This document shows, one piece after another, positions 15,062-26,800 of a stretch of DNA of 64,000 nt; the first letter of the stretch is position 1, and each line of letters opens with the position of its first letter. Origin of the DNA: Echinococcus granulosus (taxonomy: Eukaryota > Platyhelminthes > Cestoda > Cyclophyllidea > Taeniidae). The position numbers and the translations under genes were made by a program. The stretch is taken from contig NW_020170488.1 in assembly GCF_000524195.1 (NCBI RefSeq), positions 4,953 to 68,952 of the forward strand, in the 5' to 3' direction. The notes beneath the pieces were generated by a model. It was given only the letters and a program-made list of their open reading frames with translations, did not search any database and had not been told where the DNA came from.

Positions 15062-15159
15062 AAAGGAAGGGAGGCGGGGGCCGCATATCCGAAAACAATA
15101 ATAAAAAAGAACGCAACCAGGGGACGGAAGAGCGCTTCCCTGATACGTAAAAAGTTCAT

Positions 15160-15260
15160 TAAAGATCTCTAGGTCATACTGACATGTACTCATGGGGGGT
15201 TCACACGCCTGGTGAGATCCACTGGATTTGAACCAATAGCCGAGATTAAAACTCATAGAC
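15160..15260 (-). repeat. SINE-like fragment with a tRNA-type B box
   Basis: The minus strand at 15224-15234 carries GGTTCAAATCC, a perfect pol III B box (GGTTCRANNCC). No tRNA cloverleaf can be drawn around it, so a tRNA-derived SINE remnant is the simplest reading. Confidence 0.35.
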
Positions 15261-15714
15261 GAAATTATCGATTTTTAAAGTCTTTTGGAGACCCAATTGG
15301 TACATTTTGAGTAGCAAAGTTTGTTTGGGTCCTCCCTAAAATCAGGGGTAGGCAAAGCCTTCACCCTCTATGGGCAAATTATCCCCCCAAGGTAGTGCTC
15401 AGGACTGTATGGTTTACTAGCTAGAGGCCAGGAGGTGGTTAGATGAACCGCGAGGATAGATAGGCAACCGGTGTCACCTGACACACACACCCGTTTGACT
15501 TGGGCTAATATCCGCCACAACAAGTCAAGGGAGATAGGTTCCATCCAATGCTATGCTTCTCATCACCCTAAAAGGGGCGACTATTCTCTGGCCCGAACAA
15601 AAAGGGCCATCTCAACCGATTTGCTAGCGACTGTGCTAAAACATGCTTATTTACAAGACCACAAACGGTAACTCCGACACAAAGGAGATAACATATAGGA
15701 AAGGAGTGGTTGTT

Positions 15715-15720
15715 TTTAAT
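15715..15720 (-). terminator. Poly(A) signal ATTAAA of the vault gene
   Basis: The common variant hexamer ATTAAA lies on the minus strand about 45 bases after the MVP stop codon, a plausible cleavage-signal position. Confidence 0.5.
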
Positions 15721-15765
15721 GAAAAAGACAAAAACCAACGATAACTAAACGGTTGATAGCCTCAT

Positions 15766-18700
15766 TTAGTCCGTATGGCCCGTCTCTTCAGAAGCATCGG
15801 AGAGAGCAGCGTTGTGGACGATACCTGAGGTCTGGCCAATCAAACCAGCAGTAGCATCGAGTAGATTGATGGGCGTCTTTCCATCGGTGATGAGAGTGCT
15901 CTTCAAATTCAAGGCTTTCAGCATCCGCACATCACGCTCCACACCTGCGCAGGCGATGTGGCGCAGATTCTCTGAACCAATCGCCTGAACCCTTTTCAGG
16001 TAGAATTCTGTCTCCATCTCAAGTTCCTGACGCCTACGTTCCAGTGCAAGGTCGTTTTTCTTCTGCACAAACTCCAGCTCCAACTCACGAGCTAGCCTCA
16101 AACGCTTTATTTCAGCCTCCTACACAGGGAAAGTGGAGAGGAGATTAGCAGTGGAATAAACGAGGGAAGCATCATGAGCTGCGCAACAAACCGTTTTGAT
16201 GCTGTCCGCCTCCGCCTCCAGGCGCGCTTTCTCCACCTCGGCTTGACTGGCGATTCGCATTGCCTCCGCTTTGCTTTGAGCCTCCGATTTAGCCTGTCCG
16301 GTGCTTTCAAGAGTTGCTAGCTGCACCTGCAGCTCCAAGAGACCCTTTCTTGCTTCCTCAGCTGAGGCCTCGTCTTCTATCTTCTGCCGCTCCAATTTAC
16401 CCCGTGCCTCTTGCTCCAGTCGTTCTGCCTCATGACTGAAATAACGAACACCAAGTAAGGTAACAAAATACACATTTTTAGTGAGATGAGAACGAGAATG
16501 TGGGTTACCGAGCAGCGGCCTCCTGAGAATTGCTCGTTATCTCAATGGCCAGTTGAACCGACTTCATCAGAGCATCACGAGTGCGCTGGTCAACAGGCTC
16601 TACCGATTGAATATCCACACTTGTAACCACGAGGTTATTTTGTGGGAAAAAATATCTTTCACACATTTCGCCAGCGGCGTTCCTCCCGAACACGGCTTCA
16701 CGAATAATGTTTGCCGAGTTCTGAAGAACGAATTATACAACATCACCATGTAATGCTTTTGTGATACCAAAGCACTGGTGGCATTACACAATTTACCTTG
16801 TGAAAGACGTCAAAGTTAACAGAAGCAACACTGCCTCGGACGCGAGCTGCTATGGCCTTGCAAAAGTCACCGATGAAGTCCGGCAGAGAAAAAAGTTTCG
16901 CCGCTTCATCGTCAGCTCTCTCCGGCGAGATCTCAAAGTGCCAGTTGTAGGAGAGTTGGATGGAGAGGCGAGCGTGATCCGCAGTTTCCACGATCAACAC
17001 GTCAGAACAGAAATCGGGTCCAAGGAGGAGACAAATTGAACGAATCACATTGGGGCGTTTGGGTTTGCCACCACTGAGACTCAACACAGTGAACTCTTCG
17101 TCTGGATCCAGCATCACAAGTTCTGGACCGAAGGCAAATCGAGCGCGTTTACGCTTGTAGTCATAGATCTGTGCAACCGCATTGTGGGGTACTCGATAGT
17201 TCACAACTCGTGTCGGGTCATACTTGGGCGATTTCGGTTCTCCTGCATCCCCTCCTCTCACTGCTCTTCCACGACTTGCAGCGACGGATCTATCAGCTAA
17301 AGGGTCTTTTGGCGATAGAAGTAATTCCTCCACAGCTGCAGGCAAAGTCTTCTCCCAAAGCTCCTCGTTTTGGGTGAGCATATATGTTGAACCGACTACA
17401 GACCGCACCTTGCCCGTGATGCGGTCACGAACGTAGATGCCCTCGTTGTCACCAAGAGGAATCGCCTTTCGTGTGCTCACGATCTCTACTTCAATCGGCG
17501 GAACGTACTCCAGTGGGCCAACCAGCATCCACTCCTCACCTGCTGCGCGTTGCTGTCAAAAGAAAACCAGGTAATCAATCAATTGGACTGATAGACAAGT
17601 TTCCAAGTAATCACGAAAACCAACCTTATCGCCATCCATGAAGGTTTCCAGAGCTCTGATAATTAAACCATCTTCCTCGCCTAGGATATAGACGTTCTGA
17701 ATCCCCTCAAGAAGACGTTCGCCCGGCAAAAGGAAGAAGGTTTTCTCGCCTCGCACAAGCATCTTTTTTCCAACACTCGGCACACCCTTTTCATCCACAG
17801 GATCACAAACAACACAGTAGTTTTGTGAGGTTAAGATGATGGGCTCCGCTACACAAACGACCTCCTCGTTGACACTTGGAATGTGACTCTCGGTATCCAG
17901 ATACGTAATTAGCCACTCCTCACCATGGCGTCGTTTGCGCCCAAAATCATCGATGTGAGATTTTAAGGCTCGAACGTGGAGAGCGTGCTAAAGATTTTCA
18001 GTGAAACAAAACGCATCTGAGCAAGAATCACTCAATAATAAGTCTAAGAGCAAATTCCACCATCTCACCTTTTCATCCAAATTGTAGGCATGATAAGTTT
18101 CTACACATTTTTCGTAAGCCCCAACCATGTAGGAACCTGCTTCTTTTACCAGCCATCTCTCCCCACAGACACGTTTTCGTCCACTTCTATCAGTGAAATT
18201 CATCAGAGCTTCAATTAACAGTGCCGAATTGGGTAGAATCATTTCGGCCGAGCGTTGAGACAGAACAGTAACCTCCTTTCGAGGTTTATAAACACCTTTA
18301 GATTAAACAAAGAGATTGAAAAAACATGTCAAGAAAAGGGTCAATGAATCTGAATTTGCTGACTAAGAAGACCTACCCGGCCCTTCAAAAAGCCACTGTT
18401 CACCCGGAATCCGTGCATTCCCATTGTCATCAGTAAAAGCAACAATTGCACGCAGAAGCAAGGCTTCATTAGGAGGCAGTATCTTCAAAGGAGTGACTTC
18501 TCCCTGAAGTTGTTCTCCAGGATATAAGGGGAAAGGTGGTTGCGCAAACCGATACTCTTCTTCACCATAATCGAGGACGACCTGGCCACTTTCTGTGATT
18601 ACTTTCCCCTCACCATCTCTCTTCACGGGATTGAGAATAATACAATACTCCTTAGCGGTGACCGTCACCATTTTCGCCGGCATTTGCACAATACTATAGG

Positions 18701-18867
18701 GGGAATAACAAATGGAATGATCGTGAATACCTTTCATGATCTTTGCGAATAAATGTCAGTGGACCAGTAACGAGTCTTGTTATGTTAGTGTTCCTGTCAA
18801 GAACATGAAGGTACTGAAACGGTGGTACGGGAACGACAACATCTGAAACCGCACTTGAAGAGGCCAT
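15766..18867 (-). CDS. MVP: Major vault protein, complete, 8 exons
   Basis: This is the main shell protein of the vault, a large cytoplasmic ribonucleoprotein particle. Exons, 5' to 3': 18867-18731, 18693-18377, 18295-18069, 17987-17625, 17552-16797, 16720-16509, 16435-16192, 16119-15766. They sum to 2610 bases (869 aa; human 893), with every phase agreeing and a TAA stop. The N-terminal half holds the tandem MVP repeats ([38 protein letters not shown]). The shoulder domain follows in exon 5 ([30 protein letters not shown]) and exon 6 ([18 protein letters not shown]). Exon 7 is an Ala/Glu-rich cap helix ([18 protein letters not shown]) and the end has [17 protein letters not shown]. The ATG at 18867 aligns with the known N terminus ([12 protein letters not shown]). 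Introns are mostly under 120 bases. The protein appears intact. Confidence 0.97.
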
Positions 18868-19099
18868 TTTTGAACTAGGAGGTAAATGTCGTCAGTGCCT
18901 TTTAAAGAGCCGCCTAGCCAATAAGGCGCAAGTGGCCTTCCTCATTAGTATTATTGGCCTAGCAAAAAAAGGGTTTAGGAAGAGTGGATCTGCATTAATT
19001 TCCCTGCCTTCTCCAAAAAAATTGTGTATTCGTTAATTATATATTGTGACGATTTAGGATGCTGGACCTTGCGAAGTTTACGCTAACACTGAGATCATT

Positions 19100-19285
19100 T
19101 GATGAGTATAGAAATTGTAGCTATTCTGAAGACGAAGGAAAAACCAATACCCAAGCAGAATATACATGTTTTGGACACAGGAGGCATTGCAGCCTGGAAG
19201 TTAGCTCACCCAGTATGGTACAGTGGTTAGGTCAAGAGTAACTCTCCACCAAAACAGAGTTAAACAACCATCGTATTGCATGCAA
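19100..19285 (+). repeat. Dispersed repeat R1, diverged copy
   Basis: It shares with the 19.6 kb copy the order 'gaagacga', 'gcagaatatac', 'cccagtatggtac' and 'aaacaaccatcgtat', with many substitutions. It is older than the next copy. Confidence 0.6.
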
Positions 19286-19589
19286 ACTGCCTTTCGGAGA
19301 AAACTTCAGGCATTTTTATCATTTTTAAGAAAATTAGCCGCCTTTTCATCAGGGCTCCTACTGCTCTAATGATTTATCCGTCTTTAGGTAGGCTTTGGAA
19401 ATTGTGGCACAAAATGATCTCCCTTCCGTGTGGATTCATGCAGTATCCTATTACTTAATTTGGCAGCTTTTAGATTTTCCCAGTTTTCACTGTCAAATGT
19501 GTTTATTTAGTGGCTACCTGTATGCCTCAGTGCGGTGGACGTGATTCAAAATGGTGCTGGCAGTGGACGTCACCCCTGCCGTGAACTCC

Positions 19590-19810
19590 TGTAGGCCCAA
19601 ATGTGGCGTCCCGAGACACCCTGAAGACGAAAGAAGACACAATACTCGGGCAGAATATATATGCAGCACAGAGTATGTGTTTGGGCTACAGGCATGGCTC
19701 GAAGGCCAGCCCATCCAGCGTGGTACAAGAGGGCCAATCCAAGGCACAAAAGTGGCGCCTCGCCAATATCGAGGGACAAACCACTACCGTATTACACAAT
19801 TCCTTCATAG
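19590..19810 (+). repeat. Dispersed repeat R1, best-preserved plus copy
   Basis: About 220 bases match the reverse complement of 33340-33565 along their length, for example 'ccctgaagacgaaagaagac', 'cagaatatatat', 'gaaggccagccca' and 'agtggcgcctc'. There is no coding capacity. The size and dispersion suit a SINE or short non-autonomous element; the family is not recognised. Confidence 0.75.
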
Positions 19811-20362
19811 TCGACAAAGACATTCCCGCTTACGCATAGTTTATTTGATAACGTAATAAAGCCAGCCAATGTCGAGCACGCACCTCACTCTGCAGAAACC
19901 AGCTATTCTGCGCACACTGAGCCAAGTCACTTGGCCCCCGACTACTGACTTTTTGACTTTTTATAAGTTTGTTTTCGACCAAGCTTCGGGTACCAGAGAG
20001 GAACGTGCTCGTAGATGGCCAGTCATTAAAATGACTGTTAGCCCAACTTGCAACATGTCTGGAGACCCATTCCGGTGCGATGATGCAAAAAAGCGGACTT
20101 CAGCCACTTGTAGCGACTACCGTCTAGGCAGACGAAGTAATTCCCAACTTGCTCCTTGTTTTTTAAATAGCACCCGGCCAAGCCTCCTGAAACAACCTAG
20201 GCAACTTTGACATGAGGCCGTGCTTCCGGAATGCCTCAATCTCACTAAATAGGAAAACTCCACAAACACGCACACACGTGGGTGACGTTGATAGGTAAAG
20301 ACAATAAGACCGAAATGAAAGACGGTGGTGGGTGCTTGCGGAAGAAAGAATGAAGGAGTGGT

Positions 20363-22422
20363 CTAGATGAAAAACTTGACGCCCTCTCCACCGTCCATGA
20401 TCTCGGCTTTGCCGTGCTTCTCGAGGTAGCGCAGTGCCTCTGTGATAACGGCACGATCAAGGCCGTGGAAGGGCTCACCCTCAGTGTCATCACCGTCCGT
20501 GATCTCGTAGATGGTGCACACCGTATTGCCACGGCCTGTCGCTCGCACCCACTTCTCAATATCAGCCGCCCAACTACTTGCCTTGCGCCACTGTATGCTC
20601 GCGACTTTGTGCGATCTGTCATTTATGCAAAAACAGGCACCTTTAACTGACTGAACAATCCAACCTCCATATCTGGCGTGACATTCGCCAGTCTGCGATA
20701 GCTGGTTACATAATATCATGCTGTAGAAAAATTGGCTGCGCGTAGAACAATACAACAGCTGCAGCATCCTCTTGACCTAGGGGAAAATACACTTGACGTT
20801 TTTAGATGGCAACAGTTAAATCAATCAGTCCAGTGGAGCAAGTATTAGTGCCACGTTTGAACAACAAAACATCAGGGCTACATTCCTTAATTTCCATCCT
20901 GAGGCTCTGGTAGCGAACGTGTCATCTACGATAACTAGCCACCAAATCAATGTCCGATCTCAAATTCTAAGGGAAGAAAAACGTCGGATTTCGTGCAGAT
21001 GATCAAAGTCCAGGCTCAAACTATCAGCATGAATGCACAAAATGCAAAAAGTCTGGCATTGTGGGTGATTTTCTACCTCCGATATTAATTTATGTAAGAC
21101 CAGAGGCAGGAAAGTTAAGTGATGCATGGATGGGCGTGAACGCCCAGTCCATTTTTATACTGGACAAAAGTTGATGCAGTGAAACCTCATACATTAATTT
21201 GTTAGACACAACTCTTACACAAACTCTACAGACTCCCGAAAATTGAACTAAGGGAAAAGGCCTATTCTCTAGAGCTAAGCTAGCAAGACTTTCCAAAAAC
21301 ACGACACATTCGAACAACTGCCAAATTCGTATGGTAGCAGGTGCGCGGGCGAATAATAACATGATTTAAGAACTTAAAAAGAAGTACCTTAAGTCCCCGA
21401 TAAAGAAACAACTTCCGATGTCGGTCGGAGAAAGTCAATAAATGACACATTTGAACGAGCAGTTCAAAAAATTTGCCATAATATCAGAAGCAACCCCATA
21501 CCTGCCAGCGAAAAGACCAACACCTCCAACCACAAAATGTGTTTCCGGCATCAAGGCATTGCGTATTAATCCTTTAAAGCCACACAAACTTCCACATTGG
21601 GTTAAACTGCACTATGGATAGTTACCGAGTGCTAGTGATTAAATACCTGCAATTGTGGGTAGACTGGATCGACACGAAGCAAGGTATAAAATCCCCGACG
21701 TTGAGAAGGTATGAAATAGTGTTTTGGTGGATTACACGACCAACTATTCAAATCATGAAATACGATCATTCCGTAAGCAATTAAAGTCAACAGAGTGACA
21801 TGCCCGCCACCGAGGACTTAGAGGAAAAATGACCACCAGAGACCGGACGTCTTTTCTGTTCTGACATGCCATTAATACATGCAATAACGAGATAACCGCT
21901 TCAAATACTGCTACAAAAACAAAAAAATGCAACTTTATCCAGATCGAAAGGCAATTCGCAACTATTTAATCATTTTAAGCTCGTTCAGTCTGTTTGCAAC
22001 ACAATATGGTGTAAGCAGCCACTATGAAACGATCAAGAACACGCCACATTAGTGTTGCCTGGGCTCAAAATCGAGGCATCACGCATACATGAAAATGACA
22101 GTGAAAGCATTGAAAAATAGTTACCAACACACCTATCTTGCCATTCCAAGTTGCCGCGTCTGTGCAGTTCATCAAAAATGGTCTGAATGAGTTGTGGATT
22201 TGCTTTGCGGTTGATTTTTGCATTACTGAAGAGCTCACACCGGGAAGTCATGAGAGTGGATACATCGACAGAGAATAATTTTTTGCTCTGAAAATAGCTT
22301 AACACCAATTGGCACCAGGCATCCATTTGCTTATGACGGGTCTCCTCATTCGGTTGGAGTGTAAAGAAGGGTGGAAAGTCGTACTGCCATGGCCAGGAAA
22401 ATTCCTCATTTGCACTTGGCAT
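20363..22422 (-). CDS. VPS25: VPS25, ESCRT-II subunit, 2 exons
   Basis: VPS25 is the small subunit, present in two copies, of ESCRT-II, which helps sort ubiquitylated membrane proteins into multivesicular endosomes and recruits VPS20/CHMP6. Exons are 22422-22133 and 20615-20363, giving 180 aa (human 176). The first carries the family signature WPWQYDFPPFFTLQPN and ends in the first winged helix at RRGNLEWQD. The second carries the second winged helix (ITDGDDTEGEPFHGLDRA, then GVKFFI and stop). The 1.5-kb intron splits the Arg codon after LEWQD. An AG acceptor (TTGCAG) lies just before the ATG, so a non-coding 5' exon is likely. TRIP4 lies upstream on the opposite strand. Confidence 0.95.
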
Positions 22423-22431
22423 TATCTGCAA

Positions 22432-23803
22432 TGAAGGTATGTGGGGAGTTTTGTAATTCCGGGTTGTTATTGCTTGTTAAAGTAGTTTAAAGCGCCAATG
22501 AGTAAAAGCTGCACTGAAATCTAAATGGCATATAGGGTAGCAGATGTAACTAAGCCCAAGAGTTTCGACAAACACAGCGACTCGCGGACACGGGATAAAA
22601 AAGTTTGCTTCAAACGCAGCAGCAAACTCATTGTAAAGTGAGATGACCTTAAGTTACATGAAGCAGCAAATTACTTCGTTTCATGTAGTCCACCAGAGGA
22701 GCTATGTACTGCAATCATTTTGCTGGTAATGACTAACGCCCACGTATAGCTGAACTAAATGCTGGAAATCATCCCAACCAGATGTAAAATATGACGCTTC
22801 TGGACCAATCAACCGACGTGCAAAAACAGGCAAATCTAACACCGACCTTTGATAAGAGGGGTTATAAACTAACAAACTTTGACCTTGAACTGTTAACGGT
22901 AGTAGTAAATAAAGGCCATTTATTGGATATAATGTCCTTATAATGCAAGTTACTGACTCATAGTGTCTTAAAATTAAAAAAGCACTTCTATCATGGAATC
23001 ATGTTAGACAAACTGCTGCCCCACATTTTCGAAAAAGAAGTGCATTGTTTTGACCTAACGGTAGTTATATCAACTGTCTTAACGATCGAGCTCATACATT
23101 TGGGCCCATTATTTGTGAGAATCAGGATGTAATTTTTGATTGACACATGCGAAACTAAATCTTATTTTTTCAAACATTTAAAAGAACTTCTCATGGCAGC
23201 TTTACCACTATTGTTTTTAAAGACAAATTCCAGGAACAAAGGTAGTGCAATGGGCTAGTGTTACTCAAAATACTCTACACAAATTGCTCCAGTTGCTCTT
23301 CATGTGTTTTGCAAACAACATTATGTGTTTAAAACAATTCTGTGACAACAGCACTCTTTGAGGACTTTTTTGACTTTTTTGAATATACTCTTTTAATGCG
23401 GCATTGCCCATCAGGTCATCTCATTCTAACCATTAGTTCAATGGGAAAGGTGCTACCTAGCCTCCCTTTTGCACCGGTGTGTATTTTCATTGTCAACATT
23501 GGATGTAGCTCGGTAGGGGCTTCTGACTCCCAAAGTTCTATTTGCAGTGGATAGTTCCGTAGCCACCCTTTAATTATCGTTGATTGCATTATTTTTAATA
23601 ATATTTCTGGTTTAGTGGGCAACTGGTGCTTTAAATTGTTGTTCCTTCCCTGTTTTTTAAGCTTGCAATCTTTTAATTTGTCGTGTCTATTTATCGTAAT
23701 TCAAAGTGTGGCTATCGCAGAAATTTTGATGCACTATCTCTGCTCTTCATTGCCTTTGCTGCTTTCACTGACAGCAGTTGTCCAATTGTTTTACTTCAAA
23801 GTA
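22432..23803. other. VPS25-TRIP4 interval, possibly holding TRIP4 5' exons
   Basis: The interval lies between divergent genes, so it should carry both promoters. TRIP4 orthologues have over 100 residues before the zinc-binding region that starts the recognised part here, but I find no matching exon in either strand. A pyrimidine-rich tract and AG just before 23801 show that the first recognised TRIP4 exon has an acceptor. Confidence 0.45.
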
Positions 23804-26800
23804 ATGACCAAAAGGAAATTTGTTCCTCTCTTCACTGAAAGTGGCACGGGCAGTAGTACGGCTGTGCTTTTGCCGGGTCGTCATCCGTGCCAGTGTCTCG
23901 CCGTTCGTCACCGCCTCATAGGCAACTGCACCAACTGCGGGCGGATTGTTTGCGAACAGGAGGGCTCGGGTACCTGCTACTTTTGCGGCCACTTAGTGAT
24001 GTCTCCAGATGAGCGGAAGCGCCTGCAGGCGGGCACCAACGCGGCACGAAAGCTTTTTGAGCAAATTAGGTCGGCTGCCTGGGCTTCTGGCACTCCCACA
24101 CCCCCTTGGGTTACTCGTAGACATCGACGAAAACGACACAACAAAGTCCGTAGCGGTAATTCGGAAGACGATAATGTGGGCGAATATTCAAAGAAATCAT
24201 TTGATGACTTGGGCACGGAGGAAGTAATGGAAGAAGTGGAAGACGTGGACACTCTTCCTCCTGATATCGACGCCCAGACGCGTTTGGAAGAAGGTATTTC
24301 GGCCCATTCTAGTAGCTTTACCACGATCTGGTAGGTCTGGTAAAGGCGATGCTGCAGCGAGATCGATTGTTACACTTTGACGCGACAACAGCTAAGCGCA
24401 CCCGGGTGATAGATGACGAGTTAGACTACTTTGTTAGTGAGGGCACTGGAGCGGCAGCGGTGTGGCTGGACCCGCAGACACGGGCGCGAGTTGCTCGTCG
24501 AGTAGAGGAACTGCGTGAGCAGCGACGCCTTCTCCGCTCACAGTCTGTGTTTGGACTCAGCATCGACTTTGCCAACATGACAGTCACTGAGCAGGTAAGT
24601 GAGCCAATTAGTGCTTTGGAAGGGTATATGGACGGAGGAGTAGATGGGCCCAGCTTTGCTTTCTACCAAAACACGAGGGGCGTTTAGGTCACATTGAGAC
24701 TTTTGAGTTTACTGAAGAAATGTAAGGAGTTTTAAGGAGTGAAAAGTGAGTTTTTATGACATATTCATCCGCAACATTAGTACCTTGCATTTAACGAATA
24801 CGTAGGATTTTGAAACATCCTAGGACACTGCGCCACTTCCACGTCGGCGGTGAATCGTCATTCCCCGATGCACATTGGCATTATGCTGCGACATAATGCC
24901 CGCAAGTTAGCTGCGTGTAATTGTGCGATCTGGAAAAATTATGGCTTTAGCTGTCCAGGTACTCTGTGACGTCGGTGTAGTACTCAAGTTTTCTGTACTA
25001 GTCACAAACGGAGGGATGTTTTGGTACTCAGCATACCCTAACTTGTCGTCGCTAGCTTCCGCGAATGATGCCGCTAAATGTTCTCACAGGAAGATTTGTC
25101 TCTTGCGATATTTTAACAGAAATTATCGATCAGTTAGGCACTGGGGATCGGCCATTCCACAGACTAGTTCGACGTTCACAGGAGTGACCACTGTGCTGTG
25201 GGCTGGTAACCACGACGATCGAGAATAGTAACTGATGCATAAGTGCATGCATTAGAGTGTTTGGATCGTCCAACCGTCTTACTCATGGGTGGCGGAGCAA
25301 ACCGTCACCGTCCTCTTTTGTGCGGTGGCGTGGCATGACGCGACGTAGTGTGGTTAAAGTTCTCCGTTAACACGAGTAGATAGTCTTTAGTTGGGAGAAA
25401 CCTCTCCAACCTTAGTAGGGTGCTGTCAGTGCGAAATGGCATAGTTACTTGTGATGTGGATGAGGGGTGGACGGACTGATCCTCGACATGTGTGACGGTA
25501 AATGTTGGTAGTTCACACTTCGCACTCACCGCCTCGTATAGTACCGCCACAGTGGGAAGCTATTACCCTTAAGCTGTTGTTAGCATGACCGTAACCGGAT
25601 CAGTGGGGTGGGCACGCGAGGTGGGTGCAAAGTCGAGGGTGAGAGTGGAGGGAGGAGTCTTTCAGCGCATGGTTGTCCCCACCTCTACAGGATCTGCGTG
25701 GGTCGAAGCCAGCACCGACTGAAGAGGACCTGGCAGAATTGACTCTACGGAGTCAAAAGCATGACAAACAATCTACCTCAGGCATCTCTGATCCCCTTCT
25801 GAATGTACCCACTCCACAGGCAAGTCCCATTTCTGCCTGCCTCTAGCACAACTGCCATTGTCACTCAATCACAGGCTGCTTGGTGTCCTTCTCCGTTCTT
25901 TTAGTTTATGTCTCAGTCCCTCCAATTAAAAGCCGCTGAGAGGCAGGTGGGAGTGAAGGAGATGCAACCTTCTACACGCTTGCAGTCATCCAGGGTGCAG
26001 GATGCCGATCAACAGAAGGTAATTGACCGTGGTGTCTGTGTCAGCATGCACCAGCCCTGGGCCTCCTTGCTGGTTCGGGGCGTAAAAATGTGAGTGTCTT
26101 CCCGATGCATGCTCGACAATTCATTCGTTTGATCCGTATAAAATATGGGGATATGTACACCTGTTCAAGCGCTTCTCTGCCTCATTTGTTTTTAATCTAG
26201 GGATTCGTGTTCAAGCTGGTGCATTTGCGTGTCCGAGAAGCACTTTACGCACCTTCAAGATTATTCACTTTTTTTACGGTAACTTGCTAAAATGATACTA
26301 GAAGAACATCAATCTGTGAGCAATAAAGTTGAACCGGGAATTTTGACACCACAAATGTACAATGCATTTTATCATTGCGTTCCTGTATACAGTGGTAGCA
26401 CCTACAAGTGCATCCCACCATAATGACTAACAGTCGTCAAGCTTGTCGTGAGTCAGTTTAGACACCCTTTATTCACGTGGCAGAACATGGTGCCAGTGTG
26501 TTCATGTAGCAGCCTGCAACGGGTGGTGCAGTCTCTTACCCGAACTCACGTATATGTACTTGTGTCCACGAGGAACCTTGATCATAGTACGGCGCAAGGG
26601 AGCATGGGAGCAGGTTAATTTGCCACTCAAAAGTAAGACGGTTGAACTACTCGAACGCTTCAATGATAACCACGCGTTCATACCTGACTGATGAATTGGT
26701 AGTCACGATTGCTAATGCACATCACAGCAGGCATTCCTCTAAACACCTGGCCAGTACATGGAATGCAGGTCTGATCCAGACCGCCCAATTGGTGTGCGAC

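Larger units (their letters stand above)
18870..20360. other. MVP-VPS25 intergenic region
   Basis: There are no coding signals. It holds two copies of dispersed repeat R1. VPS25 ends at 20363 on the same strand, so this stretch carries its 3' flank and the MVP promoter. Confidence 0.6.

Noticed and set aside
14881..15256. Minus-strand frames with long Ser or Leu runs
   Set aside because: Produced by the GGA microsatellite; no homology or splice context.
20245..20650. Other long frames on both strands over the VPS25 last exon
   Set aside because: Shadow frames of the real exon, which is fixed by clear VPS25 homology.
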